From contig CM114275.1 in NCBI GenBank assembly GCA_050084515.1, forward strand, positions 9,610,001 to 9,674,000: a DNA stretch of 64,000 nucleotides, given 5' to 3'. Shown piece by piece: positions 32,741-44,388 of the stretch. Both the position numbers and the translations under genes were made by a program. The DNA comes from Blasia pusilla (lineage: Eukaryota > Marchantiophyta > Marchantiopsida > Blasiales). Below the pieces are notes generated by a model. It made no database searches, was not told the DNA's origin, and was given only the letters and a program-made list of their open reading frames with translations. Every line of letters starts with the position of its first letter. Position 1 is the stretch's first letter.

Positions 32741-32857
32741 TGACCCAAATCCTATGCACGGGTCTACAAAATGATGGTTTTGTTATAGACGTGTAGATGT
32801 GTGTGTGTGTATGTCACGTGGATATAACATGTGGAGTTAAGAAACCCAAATGCCAAT

Positions 32858-33585
32858 TAGGGGGGAAGTTGTGTGATCTTTGTGTATATGTGTGGTTATC
32901 ATTTTTCCCGTATATGGATCTACCCATGTGTTGAGAAGATTGATGATGTTTTTTTTATGTAGATGTGAACAGTGATGTGTATGCAGATAACACTTGTCAC
33001 ATCATAGTTGGCCCACATATACAACTCTACTGTGTTGATAGTGTAGGGAGGCACTAAGTTATTTAGGTATAACTTCATCTTGAATGGTCAAATGAGGTTG
33101 GAGATAGCTTCATTGTGTCTAGATCGTTTTGATCCATCCCTATCTAGCTTTTGCTATTTTGAGTTAGATGACTCGTTGACCAAGTTAATAGTCAATTGAT
33201 AACCTATGTACATACATAATCATTTTTTGGCTATGTTTTTAGGAAGAGCTATATACCCTTGAGAAGAGCTACTATGTATTGTGGCTCTTCCCAAGGGTAT
33301 ATAGGTAGGGAGATGGTTCTCACTAGCCATCTCTCTCATATTTAGCCTTGGATTACTCATCCTTTTTGAGCTTGGTAGGAGCTTGTGTGCTAAAGTACGG
33401 ATTTCCTCATTGTGGAGGGTGCACATGGCTTGATGTGAGTATGTAGATTCATGAGTGGATTTGACCATTTGAACCATTTCTTTTGAAAAAAAATTTGTGG
33501 TCGATGTTTATATGTCGTTATATTTTTATATGTGTACACATCTACATGTGTATTGGGAAGATCAATGATATTAATTTTTTATGTT
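32858..33585 (+). repeat. Polypurine tract and LTR of DNMT-PHD family copy D
   Basis: TTAGGGGGGAAG (32858-32869) followed by TGTGTGATC fits a plus-strand primer next to an LTR start at 32870. The LTR matches, in reverse, the 43.1-42.4 kb region (GGATCTACCCATG, GTGTATGCAGATAACA, and a GAAGAGC...GCTCTTC hairpin near 33250). The first ~100 bp of the LTR recur at about 33490-33580. Confidence 0.65.
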
Positions 33586-33704
33586 TTATGACTAATGAAT
33601 ATGCCTCATTACATTTTATGTTCTCGCATGTTATGGTTACTAGAACGTATGTGACATAATGTGGATTTTTTGCAACGTAATTTTCGACAAGTATTTAATA
33701 ACAT

Positions 33705-34680
33705 TCCATTGATCTTTTGATTATGGCATGTCCAACACGACTTGCACAAGAACTTATTTGCATATTCACATATTGCACATGGTGGAAATATAGAGGAGGT
33801 AACATTAACAAGTGCGATAACAGCTCTAAAATCTGTATACTTGGACTTTGCATCATAGCCAAAAATTTTGTGCATACATAAAGACAACTTGGCAATAAAA
33901 TGCATGTTCATACTTCTAAAATCTTCCTACGTTCATATTCAATATTATCCTTGCTTACATTGTATTTGAAGTAGAAGTGTTTATTTGTTGGTGGTTACAT
34001 TGAGCAATTGTAGGCAAGTGGGTAGAAGGAGTAAAAAAATTCTACCATTCCAACATGAATACAAATGCGTTAGTAGATGCCTACAATGGAGATATGAAAC
34101 TTGTTTGACGAGAATTAACATCTAACTGGTACCTTGATAATGTAATTCGTTGGTGAATGAGTTGATGCGTAAAGTAGAGCCAATTCTGCAAGAATGTTGG
34201 CTTTTACAATAATAAACAAGAGGAAAAGATGGTCCATGCTTCACTATTGAAGGGAAGATGCATTCTAGAAAGTGATTGCAATATACATTATCCATAATGG
34301 CATTGGTGAAAATCCATATGACACTCAAGATTGTATATGACGTTAACAACTACCAATAAGAGTACTACATATGCAATTACCCTTGGTGTTATGAGGGAAA
34401 CATATGTAAACATGGAGTGATGTGTTTTTCGATGTTTGGATATATCACAAAAGATAGTATGAGGACACTGGGAACAAAGCTAAGAAGAATGCATGATGGA
34501 ATTAGTGCTTGATGGATTGACAAAGTGAATCAAGATGTGTCAAATATTGACTTCGGGCCAATAATGAAGGTCTATGGTAGTGATACTTTCTTTCATAAGG
34601 AAAAGGAAAGCATGGAAAGAGGTGTTTTCCAAAAAAGAAGGAAAAAAACATGGTCTCATTTTGAATAACTATATCTTGTA
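33705..34680 (+). pseudogene. SWIM zinc-finger / MULE-type transposase-like relic
   Basis: A plus-strand reading with frameshifts gives LWHVQHDLHKNLFAY (like the 'DVQRAWLKNL' block of plant MULE/SWIM proteins) near 33720, YHSNMNTNALVDAYNG at 34042-34090, RELTSNWYLDNVI, and CNYPWCYEGNICKHGVMC at 34372-34425. The last matches a SWIM finger (CxC then CxH), with the second Cys now Tyr. Such proteins are relatives of Mutator transposases. No intact frame longer than about 40 codons remains. Confidence 0.6.
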
Positions 34681-35079
34681 AGGGATGATAGAGAACATCA
34701 AGTTGTCATAGATGATGGGGGTAGTGATCTTGCAAATACATAATTGTTGAAGTGATTGTTTGAATTAGGAAGCACATGTGGTGGTAATGACAAACTTTTG
34801 TTACTTGGTATGAGTCTGACGGTCAACCAACATAGTCAAATATGACTTAAGGCGAATATCCTTGAGTAAAAAAATGACAATCTAAGGATATAAGGTTAGC
34901 ACTCTCAATGATTCTATTTATCTAACCTAATCACTAGTTGAGTGGTTGCATGAGAGACGTAAGAAAAAAGTTAGCCCAAACTTACGATATTATCGGAGCG
35001 GTAGTGTCTCGATTTCCTTCAACCCCAAGACGCTATTGGGCTAGTTTGAAAAAACTAGTTGGAGCGAGAGGTAAATGGT

Positions 35080-35409
35080 AATGCTTGCAAAAAAACGGAC
35101 AAGTCCTTCCATTAGGACAGATAAGGACGAACAAGTCTAGATATGTCCACGGACATGGGTTTTAAGAGGTGGGACCCACACTTTTAGTCCATGATGGAAG
35201 GCAAGGCAAGGATGAGAAGAGCAATGAGGGAGGAGGGAATGGAGATGGAGGGAGGAAGAAACGGGGGAGTATGGAACACGAAGACAAGTAAGGGGAATGA
35301 GAAAGAAGGGAAAGATGGGGTCCATACGGACAAGTCCTTCCATAGGACGGACATAAGTCCACAGACATGGACATAACCACGGACACAGACTTTATCCACA
35401 TGCAACCTT
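35080..35409 (+). mobile_element. M1 MITE, copy 3
   Basis: 330 bp, from AATGCTTGCAAAAAAACGGA to CACATGCAACCTT, with a perfect 9-bp flanking duplication GTAAATGGT (35071-35079 and 35410-35418). Internal order matches copies at 12.7 and 23.8 kb. The ends and the duplication length indicate a Mutator-type element. Confidence 0.88.
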
Positions 35410-35418
35410 GTAAATGGT

Positions 35419-38260
35419 TGTTGGAAAACATAGAATTCTAGAATAGCCATGACCCATATAGGATCCACCGTCATTTTGTGTCACAAAGGTACAAGAAAAA
35501 AAAAAATGGTCGTAGGCACTTTGCGTTGGTAGTAGGTATTGGCAATGAGTGATTTGGTACCCATGTTTTTACTACCAAATTCAAACTCTTGTTCTAGCAT
35601 ATGGGAAAGTGCATTGTGTCATGTTTGTGGATAAGTACAAGTCCTTCTATTGTATCTATATGCTCATGAAAAGACACAACATTTTATTTGTGTCCTTATC
35701 ATACACCAATTGTTTTCTATATAACATATGTGCCTCTGTTATTACAAGTTGATTTTTTTGTCAAAAATCCCCATTTACTTGCCTTTTCCAAAACTTTTGG
35801 ATATGTAATTCTTAAGGAATGAAATATTGAAACATTTTATATAATTGAATGGAATTGAGACACACTAAAGGTATGACAACATCTAAGATTAGATGCATAC
35901 TTTGTAGCTAGGATAGAATACATCCCATTTTCCAAGCATATGATTCCAGTATTCCAATAATAGGGCATCATTTGGAGCCAAGGTAGTTCAGAAAATGTTA
36001 AAGCTCAAAATGTGCATGGGATGAAGTTCTCTAATGCCTATGGTTGTGAAATTTGTACATGTCCATGCTTATAGGTAAGAAAGGGGTCAATAGGCGCATA
36101 CACAAAATCCATTTACATGGGTGGATACAAACATAACAAGGCGCTTTCTAGCCATTACGGGATTATATAGTAATCAGTATCCTTATTTTATGGAAATGTG
36201 AAGTATTGCATTAAAATAAAGTGAAGCTCTAAAGAAAATTCAGAAGTTTGATAGTTTATTTATGTAATGCATGCGATCCCCAAGGCTCCCCATTGGCCAT
36301 TACTTGAGGCTGGTCTAGACTTGTATTGATAAAAGCATTGTAGAATTGTATTCTAGACACAAGAGAGTCAATTTTTGTCTAACTTTCTTGTGTGTGGACA
36401 GGGGGGGAGGACTTCAAAACAAAAATGATATGAGTACAAGAAAAATGTGTTGTACAAGGAATAGTGTAGTGAGTTGGGGCAATTTGGATGCAGTACGTGA
36501 AGTACATATTAAAATTATGGCATGCACATAAGCCAATGGAGTAGACTAGCTAACTTGAGGTAAATTTCTTGTAATGTGTGCCAAGATGGAGTGGGTTATT
36601 GCACGTGTTGATTATAGAGCTACATAGGTTTGGGAAGCGCTAAAACATACATAAAAAGTGTAGGAAATGCATCCAAGAAGGTTGCATCCCACTTGGACCC
36701 AACCCTAAAGTGGAAAGTATTCAAGCACAGACAAAAAATTAGAATAAAATCAAACTATACCTTGAAGTGAAACAACTTAAAGCACACATAAGAAATTATG
36801 GTCAACTTCACTCTATAGTGAAGAAAAAAGCCTTGCTTGAATTCCTAACCAATAAGTTGCATGAAGAAATCTAATCTAGTCTATTTAGATATCGACTGAG
36901 AGAATCGATGATAGTAGAAAACTAACGCTTGGCCCATGACTATAGTGCTTACCATACAACTAGAATTCCTCAAAGCAAGTGGTATTTTCCCCAATGGTGT
37001 TGCAACTATGACATCCCAAATATGCCTTTGGAAGATTAGTGCTTGCAACCGTCTACAAACAAAGGTCATTTTTTATGAGGCTACTCTACATGCCTTCTAC
37101 ATCTTCTAGGCATTCAATGGCACATGTGGAAGTCCCTTGTAGGATACACTAACATCTTAGTAGCCCGGGATGAGTCCTACCGAGTCTGTCAATATTTTTT
37201 ACCAAATTTTCATGCTCGGATAATGGTTCCTTATTCAAAATGGCCCTGACATCCTCTTCTTCACTAGCTACTATATCATTAGATGGCATGTCTTGTATAA
37301 CACAAAAATTTAATAAAATGATGGTAGAGAGATTACAAATACAAAAAATCCCATGATAGTAGTTATTATCCTCTTCACTCCATTCCAAAAATCAATCACT
37401 TGCCATAGGGTGAGGGAAATATCTTTCTCTTTTCCATGAAAAATAGTTTTCAAAGTTAGGTGGGCATTTCAAGGAAGGATAAGGATTCAACTTCCTTCTT
37501 GTAGTAGAGGAGGAATTTTTTGAGCTATGAAAACCTTTTTTGACAGTTGACGTTTGGTCCGGAAGTAACATTTGAATCAAAGTCGTTCCACAACCAATAT
37601 GTGTGGAAAGAGATACCAAGGATTTACAGATGCATCTACTCCATTCTCTATGCGAAGTATGAAATTATGCCTCGATATCCCCATGGAGTAGGACTTCACA
37701 CCAAGCCCTAACTACGCCAAACTTGTAGGCTTCTAATAACATCCACTTTGAACTTTGCAAGAGTTGTGAAAGAAGGATAAAACCGGAAAACATGACAACA
37801 ACCACAAAGAAGGTGGTGGCGATGAAAAAGAAAAAAAGTAACGCCAAAGGGACAACTAACAACATCTCCGGCCACCAAAATGCCACTAGTAGCAAGCACA
37901 CAAATGCCAACCATGATCCGGTGGAACCTCCTTCACGACATATAGCTCGGAGGATTTTGGAGGAGAATGACCAAAAAATGTGGACATTGCCTATTATAGG
38001 CCTTGCAAAGGGACCTATAGGGGGATTACGATGGCCATCTCACTTGGAAAAAAATGGTGCCCTTCAAAAAGGGTGGAGAAGAAAATAAATAATAAACACG
38101 TGTGTAAGACAGATGAATAACCTAATGATGATAAAAAAAATTGTAGGGCCATAAATATACCACCAAACACATGCATCCATACCATCCAATATGGCATCTC
38201 ATATGAATGCATGCATAAAATATTATTGTCACATGAATGGTTGAGCATATGGCCTCACCT
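35419..38260. other. Noncoding stretch, no family recognised
   Basis: No supported gene. Stop-broken translations near 36660-36870 (plus; LEVKQLKAHIRNYGQLHSIV) and the short Lys-rich frame at 37792-38088 (plus) look faintly protein-like, but neither matches a family I recognise. Copy-specific repeats of the window's known elements are absent. Confidence 0.3.
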
Positions 38261-38264
38261 TGGA

Positions 38265-38410
38265 TTCATGAATGGTGGCCAAGTGGTAGGATAGGATATC
38301 ATACGGTGGTTTCTATCGCGCACCTGTGACATGGGAACCAATATCCGGTGCAGTGTGGTTGCACGGAGTTTGCGAGTTAGTCTCCTCACCCAAAGCTTGT
38401 CTAAGCACAC
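38265..38410 (+). repeat. Possible tRNA-derived SINE head
   Basis: TGGCCAAGTGG matches the RNA polymerase III A-box (TRGCnnAGTGG). About 55 bp later, GGGAACCAATATCC is a weak B-box candidate. A poly-A end or target duplication was not found. It may be chance. Confidence 0.25.
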
Positions 38411-38599
38411 TTAATGTTGGGGCTGCATTATTCAACACGAAGCAAAACCCTTGAGCCTTCAACTCCATGGGTAACGTGGAAGTGATAAGAGCGTCAAGGC
38501 CACATAAATTTCCTCTCTTTGCCTACCATATTGTCAACCAATATGGCATTGCATACGAACTTATTGTGCGAAGAGAGTGTGAGCGGTGAATCATAGTGA

Positions 38600-39290
38600 A
38601 ATCCATATGGATAAATTAGATGAAGAGGAAAGAAATAAGAATTGTATGTATCAATATCTATCTATATTATACCAGGCGAACCCATATTCACGATAAGACA
38701 AAATACTAAGATAATAGGACAAAATAGCAACTAGGGTAGATGGGTCCAAATTTTTTCCTCGACCTCATAAGATGGGTAGAAAAATGAAATTGAATGGAAA
38801 AAAATAGTTTATATAGTTATAAAAATAGTTTATATTATAATGGATCATAAAAAAATATGAAAATAATAAGATAAATTTAAAATTACTTAAAAAATAGAAA
38901 TTTACTCTTTGACTCATATTTGATGAGAAGGGAAAATATATTTTAATGGAAATGGAATAGATATTTTCTAAATTTTATGGAAGGGTGGAAAATAATTTAA
39001 AACTTGAGATTAAAATTTTCTTGTTTTCAAATAATCAATTTATTCTCGTGTGACATTTTCGGAAGGAAAATTGTTTTTAATGGAAAATGGAAATGATTTA
39101 ACTAATTTATATAAATTAATAATTTCATTAATAAATATTATTTTGGTGGGAAAATAGAAAAGGAAAAATAAGTATTTTTCAAACTCAAATTAAATAGGGG
39201 AATTAAAAATTATTATTTTTGTAAAAAAATTAAAAATATAAATTTCACTCAGATCTTAAAATAAACATATTTTTAAATTAGTAAAAACTC
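38600..39290. other. A/T-rich noncoding DNA
   Basis: Strongly A/T-rich with many A- and T-runs; no reading frames, repeats or element ends recognised. Confidence 0.5.
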
Positions 39291-40888
39291 ATTTTCGTAT
39301 TGAAACACGGGCATGCGAACTAGTAGGCCGTAAAGACTCCATCGTGCTCGAGTTCCGTGCTCCGACTTGAAGTGATGGGTTATTGACCTACGGATTATTG
39401 AGCCTATCGATAATCCGTAGGTTACCCAAGCCTTGTGAGTTACTTCTGCGCTTAAAGGCAAGAACCAGGTCTGCTTTTCGAGTCTCGTTAATATTCTCGT
39501 ACTTTCGTTTACTTTTTATTTCTTTTAATCATGTTCCATTCCATGATTGGGACCTAGACCCCATCGTATTGACATACAACCCAATGTTACTCGTCCCATC
39601 TCTCCCCTTCGTACTGCGTGCAACCAGCCAGCCTCCTGGAGGCGACCTTTAGTACTACTACAGCAGTAGCTAGTGGCAGAGCGGACTGGAAGAAAGGAAA
39701 GGACATGCATCCGCTTGGCAACTTAGTACGATGCACTTTAAATCAAATCAGCAGGAGCACATCGTCTTTCACAACCATGTTAATCAAAGCACATTTATTC
39801 ACATTTATGGAGATTTTGCATCCTCCGTCGCCTTGTACTTTAAGAAAGTAAAGGCATCCAGTCCAGTCCATCTATCGCATGAGTAAGTCACTCACGCCGG
39901 CAGAGTTTATTTCCCAGTCAATATGCATTAATGGTTCGCAGTGTGAGAAGCTAGGATTTTGAATCCGCAGATCGGAAGGGAGATCTGGAATCCGAATCGA
40001 TGAGAGACGAGTTCGGGATCCGAGCGGCGGACGAAGCTTTGGGGCCCGGACGGCTTCAGATAGAAGAGTTTGTACTTGTATCTTGGCAGGTCCGGCGTTA
40101 AAATTAAACTGGTATTTATATATTTATATAATTAAATAAAATGGAGTTAAGGTGAAAGAAGACGGGTTTGAAAACTCTTCTTCCGGTATTGACACGGTGT
40201 AATATTTAACATGTGTTAAGTTTTAACATATAACTTAACTTGACTGAACTGATATAGTAGTATTTTTATATTATTACTCGTCACAAAGCAAGTAGTCTAC
40301 TCCACGAGAGATATAATCCTACAATACAGTACTGTAGCACGCTCGTCCACGTCGCGTACAGAGCCAACAGACACTCCGCGTTGCCTACACCGGAACGGGC
40401 AGGCAGGCTGACAGTCGGATCCATCTGGTACCATGCCCGGCTGCTATGCTGTTCTCTTAATAGGTTTCAGTTAACACGTGCGAATGAGGTGGGCTGGTTC
40501 AATTCCACTGCTTTGCGAGAATTTTGGGTCAAACTTATGCGACGTGAACCGAATTCTAACCTAAATCTTTTGTCAGGTGTGCTTGTATTATTAATATAAT
40601 GTTTTTGTGTCCGCGTGATACTACGGATAGGAGCAATTCTTGCCTTCCAATTTTAGTTCATCCCTATGGAGTTTTATGCTTTTTATCTTTGTTGTGGTAG
40701 GATCAAACTTTTCTCCCTCCTTTCTTCAAAGAATGGAGAGTTGTTCCACGTACCTTCCTTCCCTCTCTTATTCTCTCAGCTGTTTTATATTCTCTTTGCA
40801 TCTATGGTCTTGTGAGGAATGGAGAGGATTTGTCCCTATCTTCTCGCTTTTCCTCATCTTCAACCATCTTGTCTTGCACCTACTTCTT
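39291..40888. other. Unassigned, less repetitive stretch
   Basis: No gene is recognised. It contains a strong short hairpin at 39386-39422 and a G/C-richer patch at about 39880-40060 whose minus strand reads open for about 60 codons (blocks APKLRPPLGSRTRLSSIRIP), which might be a gene end or untranslated region. None of the window's repeat families appears here. Confidence 0.3.
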
Positions 40889-41316
40889 TGAACATCGGTC
40901 TTCTATGTCACAAAACAAAATTTTACGTTCATTATGACATGACCTAACTATTTATCTGCACCCATACACACTTGTATTAACCATGTTTTGACTCAACGAG
41001 CCTCATATCTTCCAAGTCACAGTCACCCTTGAAACTTAACAATCCTAGATGGGTGAACGTATTGACCTGACCCATCACTCCCCAACATAAGCTAGCAAAC
41101 CATTCAAGATTTGGAACAAAGTTTATTGATAGTCAAAGGACCTAAAATGACAAGAAGGTTAACTAGAAATCCCAAGTGCCTAATGGACTTCAGATGAGTT
41201 TCTAACAAAAACTAAATATTTGAGCCTCGGATCAAGGTCCAAGATTAGGATCCCAAACTAAACAACTTGGACTTAAGTTGGCATCAAAACTATGATGCCT
41301 ACCTCTCGGTCCATCT
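40889..41316. repeat. Family L LTR fragment (first ~430 bp)
   Basis: Matches the start of the LTR (TTGAACATCGGTCTTC; TTTATCTGCACCCATACACA; CATTCAAGATTTGGAAC; GATCAAGGTCCAAGATTAGG) and stops where the M1 MITE begins. Confidence 0.65.
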
Positions 41317-41317
41317 G

Positions 41318-41568
41318 GACATGGACGGACAAGTTTGGACATGTCCAAAAACATGGATTGTAAGAGATGGGACGTGCACTTATAGGTCATGGGCGGGCCC
41401 ATAAGGGGGAAGGGAGTGGAGGTAGGAGGAGGAAGAAATGAGAAAGTGTGGATCATCAACGTAAGTGGAAGGATGAGAAAGAAGGGGGAGATGGGGCCCA
41501 CATGGACAAGTCCTTCTATAAGACAGACGTAAGTCCACAGACATGGACTTTGTCCATATGCAATCTTG
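41318..41568 (+). mobile_element. M1 MITE, copy 4 (left end shortened)
   Basis: Shares with copies 2 and 3 the CATGGACGGACAAGTTTGG start region, the GGGGGAAGGGAGTGGAGG middle, the GGACAAGTCCTTCTATAAGA word and the end CCATATGCAATCTTG. The first ~60 bp are missing or altered. It sits at the border between LTR DNA and integrase DNA. Confidence 0.7.
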
Positions 41569-42370
41569 ATTGAAGCGATACCCCATAGTGAACAATGACA
41601 ACTATAGGTCCTACTCCCTCAAATATCCCCGATGCAAGCCATACTTGCATAAGCCTCTCTTCATTTTTGGTACTATTTTCTTCGCCAACCGATTTGCTTG
41701 AGAATAATCTCTGAACATGATGCAATGATCTATCAACGTTTGATCCCACAAGGCTTGAACTCGAAACTCTCCCCTAAACTTAGTATCTTGGTCAGTCAAT
41801 ACCTCTACCAATGCACCATAATGACTAAACACACTATCTATAAACATGTAAGCCCCTTCCTCACTCGCCTTTTTTGGAAGTGCCACCAAATCTACCCACT
41901 TGGAGAGATGCTTCACCATGACCAACACATACTTTTGATGACGTTTCGTCAATGACTATAATAGTCAAACAAAATCTAGACACCACCAATAACCTAGTTC
42001 AATGATCCACAAAGGATGAAATTCTGGAGAGGAAGGATTGAAGGATAATCATACTCGGTCACACACCATACATTTGGCTATTAACTATTGAACCTTAGTA
42101 TGCATGCCACGCCAACTTTATTGAACATGAAGCAAGCTATAGTATGCTTTACTCCAAAATGCCCCAAATCCTCGTGGGCATGTCGCACAACACATGCTTC
42201 TTGGGAAGGATGAGGACTTGTAACCTACCATCCTACCACATCCGTAATCCCTCCCACTTGAACCTCATGGCTCTTCGTAGGATCTGATCCCGCACCCTAG
42301 CACTCATCGTGCTTACAATAACGCGAATCCTTGGGAACTCCAAAACCTCCACATCATCATGGATATGTTG
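41569..42370 (-). pseudogene. DNMT-PHD family integrase fragment, copy E
   Basis: The frame 41952-41611 holds the integrase core: KYVLVMVKHLSKWVDLVALP, VEVLTDQDTKFRGEF (second Asp), NRLAKKIVPKMKRGL (Glu replaced by Lys). Stop-broken zinc-domain and linker sequence, parallel to 61.27-61.66 kb of copy C, runs on to 42370. Beyond that LTR-like DNA begins. It is inactive. Confidence 0.8.
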
Positions 42371-43101
42371 TGCATTTACACATCCTTACATAATCCACGT
42401 CATTGGTCACATTCACACTATACAACATTGAACTTCCCAAAACATGAGTAGATCCACACATTTAAAAATGAAATCATGCATGTGCATCAAGACCGCGCAA
42501 AAAAATCTGAGTAAAAATGGCGTACATGGCTAACTCCCCCCTCGAATCTAGGTCGGCCTGTTGATCTAGATCTGGTGATCCATCCTTTGCTATGAGGAAA
42601 TTTGGATGCTAGCACCCTAGTTCCTACCCATACAAGGCAAGAGATGTGCTCCAATGGTCCAACATGAGAAAGATGGCTTGAGAAATTCATCTCTCCCTCT
42701 CTTATACCCTGATGAAGAGCCAAAAGGCTCTTCCCCCATAATAGCCTCTCCAACGGTAACATGTGTATACATGTTACTAGGGAACTCTTAACATGGTCAA
42801 AAGCTCATTTGGCTAACTAAGATCAAAGAAGGGAAATCTTCATAAATGACATTCCCAATGCAAAAGACCCGTCATCAACCTCATCCGAAACCTTAGGACA
42901 AAGTTATACCAAAAAAACCCATTGACACTCTATGTCGTGTATACGGCATAATTGTAGGTGTCGGTTGACTAAGATGTGACAACTACTGTGTGCATACACA
43001 TCGATAGACAATCCACACCATAAAACACCCATCTTCCTAATACATGGGTAGATCCACACACATACAAAAAGGAACTCATGTATGTACATCCAAATCGCAC
43101 A
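42371..43101 (-). repeat. DNMT-PHD family LTR region
   Basis: The minus-strand LTR start TGTGCGATTTGG is at 43101, next to a CCAACTAGTAGCTAGGCCGA stretch that aligns with the polypurine tracts at 32858 and 60047. The first ~120 bp (43101-42985) recur at 42492-42375. A perfect hairpin GAAGAGCCAAAAGGCTCTTC lies at 42713-42732. The plus-strand counterpart is 32870-33585. Confidence 0.6.
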
Positions 43102-43236
43102 ATCGTCGGCCTAGCTACTAGTTGGGTCTCCCTAACTCTAGACAACACACATCACATCTACTTAACATGACCTACTACCCTGTATGCATCTAGGAAATAA
43201 CAATTATCTTGTGGAAACTACATCAAGAGGTGGGGT

Positions 43237-44388
43237 GTGATGGTTGTTCTAAATGCAATTCCCACGGATGGTGGTGATGGTTGTTATAGGGATGTTCATA
43301 GACATGACATATGGCACCTTCTAGAAAAACCATCACACACCAATATGGTGGCTGCATCCCTCGCAAATCCACAAAACATATATCTCAAGCTTGTAGGTAC
43401 CATTTCCAACCTCGGATCCACTATCCCGTCTACGTTCCTAAGATGACATGGCGCACACTTACCCACATGATCCTTCCAAACCATACCATCTTGTCCCTCC
43501 AATACGAGGACTCTGGTGAGTAACACCTCACACACATCAATGCTCGGCAAGAAGCGGCATACTTTGTTAAAGCAGCCGGTTGAGATCGTGCGATTTCCGA
43601 TTCAAATGTGAAACTTTTGGAAATTTTCCGACAATAAAATTGGGTTTTTGTTAAATTAAAAAAAACCGGCTAGAATGTCAAAATTTCCGACTACCTTGAA
43701 ATTTCTATCGGAAAGCTACCGTTATGCATAAAAATCCTTGCCGAGCACTAACACACATGCAAAATCGTGCGCCTTGTAGTCACATCTAGTGATGTAGGTG
43801 CCACCTGATATAAATACACATAATCTCCAAATGAAACCTACTAATCCTTAGAAAATAACCTCCTCCGTAAATGATTGCGTACCTCAATGTATCCCTATGC
43901 CAAGCAATAGATAAGTTTTTAAATGCCATGGGCATAACTCTACGAAAAATCTCCGCCCTCTGAAAATATGCTTGCACTCACACATCCGCGTCAAAAAGAT
44001 CGAACACCTCCGCTATATCACGTTGTAGCTGTAGGTAAATTTGGCTCTCTCCCATATAGCAAACAACACAATGAAAATGACGCCAAGGATGCTTGTCGAC
44101 TAAAGGGACATCCACTAGCCAACCATGGCAAGTGTAGGTCTCACTCCCTCAAATATCCTGGCTGCAAGTCATACTTGTATAACCCTCTCTTCACCGTCTT
44201 TACTATTCTCTCCGCCAAACCATCTGCCTCAAGATTATCTTTGGACATGGTGCGGTGATCTATCAGCGTTTGATCACATAAAACCTGAAACTCTCCTTTC
44301 AACTTGGTACCCTTATCAGTCAACACCTCCCCATGTGCACCAAAATAATTAAGCACACAATCTAGAAGCGCGTTAGTTGCTCCCTCTT
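43237..44388 (-). pseudogene. Integrase C-terminus and PHD finger, DNMT-PHD copy F
   Basis: The frame 44356-44141 (VLTDKGTKLKGEF; GLAERIVKTVKRGLYKYDL) is the catalytic core with Asp and Glu. 43977-43786 (RAEIFRRVMPMAFKNL; RDTLRYAIIYGGGY) is the region after the core. 43550-43296 carries DHVGKCAPCHLRNVDGIVDP followed by a PHD finger with lost ligands: YMFC for CMLC, CDGF for CDGC, HMSC kept. A MITE (43541-43747) splits the last two parts. A solo LTR at 44389 cuts the N-terminal side, which continues at 45419-45770. Confidence 0.8.
43541..43747 (+). mobile_element. MITE family M2, copy 1
   Basis: 207 bp bounded by TGCTCGGCAAG and its inverse CTTGCCGAGCA. Internal words AAAAAAACCGGCTAGAATG, TTCCGACTACCTTGAA and CATAAAAATCCTTG are shared with the copy at 57465-57669. 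It interrupts the DNMT-PHD reading frame just before the PHD finger. Flanking duplication is unclear (at most 3 bp). Confidence 0.8.

Noticed and set aside
37792-38088. Lys-rich 98-codon frame as a gene
   Set aside because: Low-complexity start, no homologous block recognised, no neighbouring exon signals.
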